Part shown: positions 1-5,627 of the stretch, piece after piece
Numbering within the stretch: position 1 is the first letter of the stretch
Layout: each line of letters opens with the position of its first letter
Origin: a bacterium
GTDB lineage: Bacteria; UBA9089; CG2-30-40-21; SBAY01
Length of the DNA stretch: 5,627 bases
Direction of reading: 5' to 3'
Assembly: GCA_030018635.1 (NCBI GenBank)
Contig: JASEHU010000153.1
Span: forward strand, 1 to 5,627
Position numbers and translations under genes: made by a program
Notes under the pieces: generated by a model
Database searches by the model: none
What the model was told of the DNA's origin: nothing
What the model saw: the letters and a program-made list of their open reading frames with translations, nothing else

Positions 1-5
1 TTATG

Positions 6-34
6 ATTATACCATAAAAAGAGTAAAAATACAA
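6..34 (-). promoter_or_regulatory. Candidate leftward promoter with extended -10 at the window edge
   Basis: On the minus strand, TATAAT (11-6) is a perfect -10 hexamer preceded by TGG, giving an extended -10 (TGG-TATAAT). A 17-bp spacer (28-12) separates it from TTGTAT (34-29), a weak -35 with 3 of 6 matches. The start site would fall at or just beyond the left edge, so any gene it serves lies outside the window, on the same strand as the fusion gene. The surrounding DNA is very AT-rich, which raises the chance of a fortuitous match. The perfect extended -10 at the right spacing is the main support. Confidence 0.45.
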
Positions 35-121
35 ATATTTTTTTAAAAAAGTTTTGGAGGGATAAAAGATTAGATTATTTCAGGAAGTTTTTGTGCGAAG
101 ATTTTTTACTTTTCAGGACTG

Positions 122-170
122 ACCTCACGCACGGTTTGATGAGGGGGCGATGGAAATAGGAGATTAGTAG
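122..170 (+). mobile_element. Probable group II intron remnant (tail of intron-encoded reverse transcriptase or intron RNA segment)
   Basis: The stretch beginning acctcacgcacggtttgatg, followed by a G-run and gatgg, resembles a segment seen in many bacterial group II introns (…cacgcacggtttgatgaggggg…). Read in the plus frame from 123 it encodes PHARFDEGAMEIGD and then two tandem TAG stops (165-170), similar to C-terminal tails (…HVRFDEG.MET…) of intron-encoded reverse transcriptases. A TGA at 120-122 closes the frame immediately upstream and no other reverse-transcriptase sequence precedes it, so at most a fragment remains. The similarity may continue to ~213: gcgatgg (147-153) can pair with ccattgc (198-204, with G-U), and ctctactctac (203-213) matches a motif that commonly closes this intron segment. 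Recognition is from memory; confidence is moderate to low. Confidence 0.4.
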
Positions 171-3100
171 ATGCGTGCACCGAAAACCTCACTACGCCAT
201 TGCTCTACTCTACAATTATCAGCGGTTACCTTCGGCAGCCATACCTCGCAGGGAATGATTTTTTCAAAGGCTGAGGCACCGCCGTGGGTGTAGGGCTCCT
301 TTTTTGAGGGCTGGTATAAAAAGCCGTGGTCGGAAAGCATGAAAATCAGGCTTTGGGTGGGTAAATTTTTGAAATAGGGCAGGATATTGGCTTTTAGCTC
401 CAGGGCGAGTTCCTCGTAAAAAACGGGAAGTTCAAGCACCGCCGTATGAAGCCGCGAATCAATAAAATTGAAGTTAAGCACCTTGATAGGTTTTTCATCA
501 ATCAATGCCTGCCCGATTTCCTCCCGCTTGTTTATCCCCTCCCCATAAGTATAAAAGGCAACTTTCTCCTCTTCTTCTAATAATGTTCCTACCAGTGCCT
601 GACGATTAATCTCAGTAGTTGTTGGCTCAAGTGCCTCTAATGGGGTTATTGAGGATAATTCGTGATTGGGCAGGCAGGCTTTTAGAACCGGCAAAAGATA
701 CTCAACAATGTCCCAGCGGCCGCCATCTAAGATAAGGATGAAACAGGTTGCCTGCGGATATTTTGCCCAAGTGGGATTGAATATCCGTTTAAGGAAATCA
801 GCCGTTGTCCAATGCTTGTGCCTTGACAGCTCTTCCGAAAACCGCTGCTGGTACCCCTTAGTTAGTTGATGGACATTCTGCCTTAATTCCTTGAGCGTGT
901 TATCGAGCAAAATCCCCTCACGGAAATTGTTAGAGGCCAGCCGCTCTATCAAAAAGTTAACGGGCGAAATATGGTCGATGTAGGCATTAAAAATATCCAT
1001 TTCCGACGGGTAGGACTCCATCCTCGTTAGCAGATTGGACAGGTCATTTGCCATTTGAATGTGCGTTTCCCAATCTGGCCGTGGACACTCAATATTTAAC
1101 GGTTGTTGCCTACCTTCCTCTGTCAACAAGTGGGTCAGCAATAACCTAACTGCCTCATTAGACACGAATTGAAATATTCCTTCACGAGCAATTATTTGCA
1201 ACAACTCCTCAGTAGTCCTGGTCACAAGATTCAGTTCCTTTAAAAATTGTTCCGTCTGATTTTGGTCTTTTATTTTCTGCTCGGCGGCCTCTAATTGATT
1301 TGTAATTTGTGGTTGTTTTTTTAATTCCGCACCCTTGTGGATAACCTCATCCAACCGATAGACATCAATCTGGTAGGCGGTGCGTAAAAATAGGCTTTGC
1401 TTGAGTTCCTCTACGGTTTTATGTTGAGCCAGGGCACAGATCGCCCAAAAACCGGCTAAAAACCTATCGTCCTCTTCCTTGATAATCTCCTGCAAGCCGG
1501 CATACTGAAAATCTGTTTTTCTTGAGTTAACCGCGATATAAACCTCTTCGGCAAGTTTTTCACCACCATCCAACCAATCCTCAAAGCATTTCCTTAATTT
1601 TGCCTTTGGGAATTTGCGCTTTTCAATCCTGTCAATCAAATCCTCCAGATTTCGCTTAACAATCAGTTGTCTACCTTCCAGTGCCTGATTTAATTGAACA
1701 ACCAGATTATCGGTCAAAAGATAGCGTAACTGGGTAATTAACCGTTCCTGATTAGTAATATCCAATTGAATAAGTTTTTTTAAATCCTCTGCCTCCTGAC
1801 GACCGAGTTCACTTAAACCACGGATGTGGCTTTCGAGTGGGCCACGGATGCCTGGCTCTTTAAGTGCCTGAATATATTCCACAATCCCACTGCGTATTTT
1901 TACCCGCACCTCTTTTAGATTTGGGAAACAGCCCTCCTGTCCTAATCGATATTGACAACTACAAATCGGCTTAAGTTCAAGCTCTTCGTTTAACCTCTTC
2001 TTGCACTCCATTTGCCCAGGAGAAAGCATCCGCTCTATCAGAACCAGGTCATTTTCTACCGAAATCAGGTTGAGTTTTGACAGCCGCTCCAAGAGGTTGT
2101 ATTCTAATTCCTGCCGAAATCCCTTTATCTGGCTAAAATAGCCTTGAGCATAATAATCCTGGTGATGCTGGCTATAAACCTCCACAAAAGCAGTAACAAA
2201 CGCACCATAATCGCTTTGCACATCCTCAAATTCTCCATTAAAAATAATCTTGCTTAAATTGGTCAGGTCTATTTTATCCTTTTTCTGCCTCAGATACTCG
2301 AATTTTTCATTAGCCGGGATAAAGAGTTGTGAATGATGGATGTAATTATAAATGCGGTTATACTCCTGGGCGTATTGAGAAAAGAAGGTTAATAGATTCT
2401 GGAAGGCGGTATAATCCTTATTAATCTCATTATGTTCCTGAAGATAATAAAGAATCCGCTCTAAGCCATTTTTAGAATCATAACTTGTCTTAATCTCATC
2501 CAAAAAACCCTCTATTGACGAGATAATTTTAGTGATTTCATCCACTTTAAGTGATTGAAATGCCGAATAATCGCTAAAACGGGTATAGACCTTTGCCAAT
2601 TGGCTGATGTCGGTTTTTGATTTGAATTTCAATGCCTCATCCCAGAGCTGGCGTTGGGTAATCAAGGTAAAGGGCGTAATATTCATCTCACCCCAGATAA
2701 AATTGCCAAGAGGCAGAAGCTCGATATACTCCTTTTCCAATAATTTCCCTTCACCCAACTCGTCAAGCCCAAACGAATAAAGTTTTGCCGGAGAAGGAAA
2801 AGGGCTGATGCGTCCTTCCTTGTAAGGGGTCAGGTAGCCTGTATGAATCAGGCATGAGGTCAGGAGATTAAAGCGGTGTCTGTCTATTCCCCAGGGGCTT
2901 TTACGCAGTCGCCAGTAAAGATTTTCAAGTTTTATCCTTTTACCCGGCAAAAGATGGGCTAAATAATCGGTGATTAATTCATTTTTAGTCGGCTCGACAT
3001 TCAGGCTAAAATAATTAGCGGTTTTTTTAGCCAGTCCCAGGGGAATAACAACCGTTTCGATACTATTTTGCACATCCTTGTCCTGTGCCTGTTTAAGGGT

Positions 3101-5410
3101 AATCTTTTCGGCAATGATGAATTCTGTCCAGAGCGTTTCTACAGTATGCTGGGTGATATAATCCGTATAAGGCATAATCTCGGTATGTTTGGGATAACAA
3201 AACGATAGCAGTGGACTGAATATGGTTTTTAGCAAATGCTCAAAGGCAGGATAACCCAAATCCTTGAGCGAAGTCCTTGTCTCTCCCTGGACGTTAAACA
3301 AACTACCCCCAAAATAAACCTCAGTCAGGATTTCACGCACCCTGGGCAGTTCCTTTTCTACAATCTTGCTCAATACAGGCAGGATTTGATGCGGGTCATT
3401 ATTCTGGCATCTTTGCAGAAGTGTCTGATGGCTGTAGGTGGTAAAACAATAATCCTCATCCTGCGGGGTTAAATAAGTAGGTAGCCAGACAACAATATTC
3501 TGCGAAAAGACATCCATCGGCTGATAACTCAATAATTTAGTCATATATTCCTTTTGCTCATCGACAAAAACAGGCAGTCCCATTAAAAGGGCAAAATCCG
3601 TCTCCTGCTGGAGCAGGCTTTGATGAAGTAATTCCATCTCGCCTAAAGAGATGTAGCGCAAATCACGCAGGATGATTACCCCTTCGCGAGATGTATTTTC
3701 CCAGCGAATAAATCGTTTTTGCCTGCCTTCGGCTAAACCGGCTAAAGGCAAATATGAGGGGTTAATAACCTTTAGTAACTCTAAATAACTCTGCTCCTTA
3801 GTCCGCAATTCCTTAATAATTTCTTTGGTATAGCGAGCAATGAGCTGATTGATATTTGCCTCTAAGTCAAGGTAATAAATGGTCTCTAATGGGTTTTGGG
3901 CAGGCTCACTTTTAATATAGGCCGACTCTAAGAGTAGTCTATCTAAAATCGCCTCTTTGATATAATCATAATTCAACCCGCTTTCTATATCCGTTACCTT
4001 CTGCACAAGCATATTGGTTAATTCACGAATAGTATGCCTTTTTTCTAATGGTGAAAGTTCGGTTAGAATCAGGAGTTTAACCAATTTTAAGGCAATGTTC
4101 TGGTCAAATTCTTTTTTAAAGAGTTCGGGGAGTTCCCGCTGAAAATAACTAAAGGCAACATTGTAATAAGGTGCAATCTCAACCGTCTCCTTGATGCGGT
4201 GGGCAAAATGGTCAAAGATGGTCTCAGGCGTAAGGAGTGTCTCAATAGGTTTGTCCAGCATCCCTTCAATCTGGCGGCTTGGGTCGCCGGCAACCTGGTA
4301 ATGAATGTAATCAACCACCCCACGATGCTGGGAGAAAAGTAAGGATAACCCTTCTAACATACGGATGGTCGAAGGATGAAGAGGGTAGAGTTGAATGAAT
4401 TTCTCCTTATCTAAGATTAAGTGTGGGAAGGTGTGAGTAAAATAAGTATAGACCTGACTGATGTGTGCCGAGGCACCTTGTTTTTTGATAATCAGCCTTT
4501 TTTCAATCAATTCTTCGATGTGGCGTGAGGAAAGAGTAAGCCGTTTTGGATAGCGGTCTTTGATGCGGTTAAACAACGCCTCCTCTAAATAGCCGATTTC
4601 TTCAATCCCCTCCTGCAAAGAGGCAATTATCCAGAGTGGCTCTTGAGTTGCCCGCTCACCCAGGTATTGCAGGTAACGCACATCCTCATTAAAAGAGGCT
4701 GTCCCTGGCTTTGCCTTGAGGAATTCCGAAAGCTCATCGATAAGTAAAACTAACCCATCACCTTTGAGTTCTGCCTTTATCTTTTCAAAGGCATCTTCCC
4801 GGTCATAATGATACCTGAGGGGAACGGTTTCAAGGGTATTCAGGTAATTGACAATTTCCCGAGCCGCAGTCAGTGAGTCATTTTGAATTAATTCCTCCCA
4901 CTGAGGCTGAGTGCGGACTTTGAGAAATTCCGGATGTTGGGGTAGGATATATTTATTGAAATCGGTAATCAGGCGGTTATGGTTGGCTAAAATCACCGGG
5001 GAGGAGGTCTTCTGGCTTAATTCCTGCTCAATGGAGAAGAGGATAATCTCTTCTAATTTAAGTGAGCTGGGGTAACGGACCAATGGGATTTTAACCGTCA
5101 GAAATCGTTTTTCTTTTAATAAGTATTCGGAGGCAACCTTTTTATCAACCGAAGGCATATGTTCCAACAAAATGGCTAACACCGCCAGAAAATGTGATTT
5201 CCCACTGCCGTAATTGCCTTTCAGGAAACAGCCTGTGCCTGTGGATTTATTCAAGGCATCAAACAGCACCGCAAGATTAAACCCCACTTCCTCAGTAAAA
5301 ACAAAGGAAGTCAGCAGTTCTTCAAGCACCCCCTGCTCCTGTAGACGCACATCCTCTAATTGGATAACCGTTTTAACCGGTGGTGTGTCAATCAAATCCC
5401 TGATTTTCAT
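164..5410 (-). CDS. BREX/Pgl-type defence protein: BrxC/PglY-like (DUF6079-like) P-loop ATPase fused to a C-terminal PglZ domain
   Basis: A 1748-residue protein, probably cytoplasmic, with no signal peptide or membrane segment seen. Numbering is from the ATG at 5410. The N-terminus (MKIRDLIDTPPVKTVIQLED) resembles DUF6079/PglY-type starts. Walker A is GNYGSGKSH (65-73), Walker B is LVLLIDE (220-226, D225/E226), a sensor-like strand is LWIIASLQE (259-267), and NRIKDRYPKR (281-290) is the arginine-rich element expected after it. LYPLHPSTIRML (341-352) matches the HPxT-type motif of BrxC/PglY ATPases. Residues ~825-870 (SPWGIDRHRFNLL) look like their winged-helix segment. Cysteines 1136, 1150, 1152 and 1161 may bind zinc. 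Residues ~1200-1265 and 1360-1410 are charged, coiled-coil-prone helices. From ~1555 there is a PglZ domain: LDGGRWD (1561-1567), EPTTTEINR (1595-1603, nucleophile region), D1651/H1655, SDHG (1693-1696) and THGG (1708-1711). BrxC/PglY and PglZ are normally separate BREX subunits; the fusion is seen directly, while a defence role is inferred. The start is chosen from the promoter at 5421-5449 and the N-terminal family match. The last ~15 codons may derive from an intron remnant. Confidence 0.88.
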   Translation of the reverse strand: MKIRDLIDTPPVKTVIQLEDVRLQEQGVLEELLTSFVFTEEVGFNLAVLFDALNKSTGTGCFLKGNYGSGKSHFLAVLAILLEHMPSVDKKVASEYLLKEKRFLTVKIPLVRYPSSLKLEEIILFSIEQELSQKTSSPVILANHNRLITDFNKYILPQHPEFLKVRTQPQWEELIQNDSLTAAREIVNYLNTLETVPLRYHYDREDAFEKIKAELKGDGLVLLIDELSEFLKAKPGTASFNEDVRYLQYLGERATQEPLWIIASLQEGIEEIGYLEEALFNRIKDRYPKRLTLSSRHIEELIEKRLIIKKQGASAHISQVYTYFTHTFPHLILDKEKFIQLYPLHPSTIRMLEGLSLLFSQHRGVVDYIHYQVAGDPSRQIEGMLDKPIETLLTPETIFDHFAHRIKETVEIAPYYNVAFSYFQRELPELFKKEFDQNIALKLVKLLILTELSPLEKRHTIRELTNMLVQKVTDIESGLNYDYIKEAILDRLLLESAYIKSEPAQNPLETIYYLDLEANINQLIARYTKEIIKELRTKEQSYLELLKVINPSYLPLAGLAEGRQKRFIRWENTSREGVIILRDLRYISLGEMELLHQSLLQQETDFALLMGLPVFVDEQKEYMTKLLSYQPMDVFSQNIVVWLPTYLTPQDEDYCFTTYSHQTLLQRCQNNDPHQILPVLSKIVEKELPRVREILTEVYFGGSLFNVQGETRTSLKDLGYPAFEHLLKTIFSPLLSFCYPKHTEIMPYTDYITQHTVETLWTEFIIAEKITLKQAQDKDVQNSIETVVIPLGLAKKTANYFSLNVEPTKNELITDYLAHLLPGKRIKLENLYWRLRKSPWGIDRHRFNLLTSCLIHTGYLTPYKEGRISPFPSPAKLYSFGLDELGEGKLLEKEYIELLPLGNFIWGEMNITPFTLITQRQLWDEALKFKSKTDISQLAKVYTRFSDYSAFQSLKVDEITKIISSIEGFLDEIKTSYDSKNGLERILYYLQEHNEINKDYTAFQNLLTFFSQYAQEYNRIYNYIHHSQLFIPANEKFEYLRQKKDKIDLTNLSKIIFNGEFEDVQSDYGAFVTAFVEVYSQHHQDYYAQGYFSQIKGFRQELEYNLLERLSKLNLISVENDLVLIERMLSPGQMECKKRLNEELELKPICSCQYRLGQEGCFPNLKEVRVKIRSGIVEYIQALKEPGIRGPLESHIRGLSELGRQEAEDLKKLIQLDITNQERLITQLRYLLTDNLVVQLNQALEGRQLIVKRNLEDLIDRIEKRKFPKAKLRKCFEDWLDGGEKLAEEVYIAVNSRKTDFQYAGLQEIIKEEDDRFLAGFWAICALAQHKTVEELKQSLFLRTAYQIDVYRLDEVIHKGAELKKQPQITNQLEAAEQKIKDQNQTEQFLKELNLVTRTTEELLQIIAREGIFQFVSNEAVRLLLTHLLTEEGRQQPLNIECPRPDWETHIQMANDLSNLLTRMESYPSEMDIFNAYIDHISPVNFLIERLASNNFREGILLDNTLKELRQNVHQLTKGYQQRFSEELSRHKHWTTADFLKRIFNPTWAKYPQATCFILILDGGRWDIVEYLLPVLKACLPNHELSSITPLEALEPTTTEINRQALVGTLLEEEEKVAFYTYGEGINKREEIGQALIDEKPIKVLNFNFIDSRLHTAVLELPVFYEELALELKANILPYFKNLPTQSLIFMLSDHGFLYQPSKKEPYTHGGASAFEKIIPCEVWLPKVTADNCRVEQWRSEVFGARIY

Positions 5411-5420
5411 GCTGATTTTA

Positions 5421-5449
5421 ACTATATCACAAATAGCGGTGATTTGCAA
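5421..5449 (-). promoter_or_regulatory. Sigma70-type promoter with extended -10 for the fusion gene (near-leaderless transcript)
   Basis: Read on the minus strand, a -35 hexamer TTGCAA (5449-5444, 4 of 6 matches to TTGACA) is followed by exactly 17 bp and then TATAGT (5426-5421, 5 of 6 matches to TATAAT). The bases just before it give an extended -10, TGA-TATAGT. Only 10 bp (TAAAATCAGC) separate the hexamer from the ATG at 5410. Transcription would therefore start about 2-4 nt before, or right at, the start codon. No purine-rich Shine-Dalgarno sequence is present before the ATG, which fits leaderless translation. The promoter also argues against translation of the open frame that continues upstream to 5605. 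Confidence 0.65.
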
Positions 5450-5467
5450 GTGTTTTTTTGTGGGTGT

Positions 5468-5531
5468 AAATAGAACACGGATAAAAGAATCTGTAAAAAT
5501 CTGTCTAATCCGTGTCATCCGTGTGCTATTT
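5468..5531. repeat. Small intergenic repeat of the CACGGAT / ATCCGTGT type with terminal inverted repeats
   Basis: The element is bounded by 15-bp inverted repeats that differ at one position: aaatagaacacggat at 5468-5482 and atccgtgtgctattt at 5517-5531. The interior is built of 9-10 nt units: aatctgt at 5488-5494 and 5498-5504, then aatccgtgt at 5507-5515 and catccgtgt at 5516-5524. Sequences of this kind are familiar as dispersed intergenic repeats in several environmental bacterial genomes; that recognition is from memory and was not searched. The element lies about 20 bp upstream of the -35 box. It has no coding capacity, and the frame that stays open through it is accidental. Confidence 0.6.
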
Positions 5532-5579
5532 CTTTTTAATCTCAAAAAGCCTATTTCCCGAATACCTCCCATACAGCAA

Positions 5580-5611
5580 TTCTCATTATGAAAATGTGTA
5601 AGCAATGAGAA
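5580..5611. repeat. Short inverted repeat in the upstream intergenic region
   Basis: A perfect 8-bp inverted repeat, ttctcatt (5580-5587) and aatgagaa (5604-5611), flanks a 16-nt AT-rich spacer. It is followed by purine-rich sequence (ggagaatagggaga) to the window edge. There is no T-run of the kind that would make it a terminator. It could be a weak operator, the end of an upstream transcript, or chance in AT-rich DNA. No gene is seen between 5411 and 5627 on either strand. Confidence 0.25.
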
Positions 5612-5627
5612 GTGGAGAATAGGGAGA

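Noticed and set aside
36..55. A/T-rich palindrome (ttttttt/aaaaaa) as a terminator for the main gene
   Set aside because: The possible stem is purely A-T, lacks a GC-rich core and would be unstable, so it does not qualify as a rho-independent terminator.
171..293. Plus-strand 40-codon frame starting ATG at 171 behind an AGGAG-like sequence
   Set aside because: It lies antisense to the PglZ end of the main gene, its product resembles nothing I recognise, and the ribosome-site match falls inside the putative intron remnant.
666..869. Plus-strand 67-codon open frame
   Set aside because: It is antisense to the PglZ domain, which contains the conserved motifs, so it is a frame shadow.
3236..3472. 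Plus-strand 78-codon open frame
   Set aside because: It is antisense to the central part of the main gene, with no start signal or recognisable product.
4087..4323. Minus-strand 78-codon frame overlapping the main gene in another phase
   Set aside because: It is an out-of-phase shadow of the ATPase coding sequence with low-complexity, arginine/leucine-rich translation.
5214..5591. Plus-strand 125-codon frame across the gene start and upstream region
   Set aside because: It is antisense to the ATPase N-terminus including Walker A, then runs through the promoter and repeat. Its serine/threonine-rich translation looks non-biological.
5411..5605. In-frame open extension of the main gene by 65 codons from an ATG at 5605
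   Set aside because: The extension is read through the promoter and the inverted-repeat element, has no family-like sequence, and the conserved-looking N-terminus begins at the ATG at 5410.
1..5627. CRISPR array, tRNA, rRNA or toxin-antitoxin genes
   Set aside because: I found no regularly spaced direct repeats, cloverleaf-like sequence, rRNA-like sequence or paired small genes. The one short periodic patch (5488-5524) is part of the intergenic repeat.

Overview
The window is dominated by one very long minus-strand gene (5410 to 164, 1748 codons, roughly 200 kDa). It is flanked by two short non-coding strips. The protein looks like a phage-defence protein of the BREX/Pgl kind in which two usually separate components are joined. 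The N-terminus is a BrxC/PglY-type (DUF6079-like) P-loop ATPase, and the last ~200 residues are a PglZ-type alkaline-phosphatase-fold domain with its expected metal-binding residues in place. Between them lie about 1,200 residues of mostly helical sequence with a winged-helix-like patch, a four-cysteine cluster and coiled-coil-prone stretches.

Right side (5411-5627), upstream of the gene. A well-formed sigma70-type promoter with an extended -10 (5421-5449) ends only 10 bp before the ATG at 5410, and there is no Shine-Dalgarno sequence. The mRNA is therefore probably leaderless or nearly so. The reading frame stays open up to 5605, but those extra 65 codons run back through the promoter and an intergenic repeat, so they are very unlikely to be translated. 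The repeat (5468-5531) is a small inverted-repeat element made of ATCTGT/ATCCGTGT units. A short inverted repeat (5580-5611) lies further out.

Left side (1-163), downstream of the gene. This strip is AT-rich and has no convincing rho-independent terminator. It holds what looks like a short plus-strand remnant of a group II intron (about 122-170, possibly reaching ~213 inside the 3' end of the CDS). It also holds a candidate minus-strand promoter (6-34) that would fire leftward out of the window, suggesting that another gene on the same strand follows.

Organism. The sequence is bacterial, uses the standard code and has moderate to low GC. The small CACGGAT-type intergenic repeat and the intron debris recall genomes of uncultivated environmental bacteria (candidate-phylum, Omnitrophota- or Planctomycetota-like). 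This is an impression, not a determination.

How it would work. In BREX, BrxC/PglY and PglZ are essential partners that assemble with a methyltransferase (PglX). A covalent ATPase-PglZ fusion would fix their ratio and could be the core of a compact or variant defence system. No methyltransferase, helicase, nuclease or other BREX partner is visible here, so the system type cannot be settled from this window.
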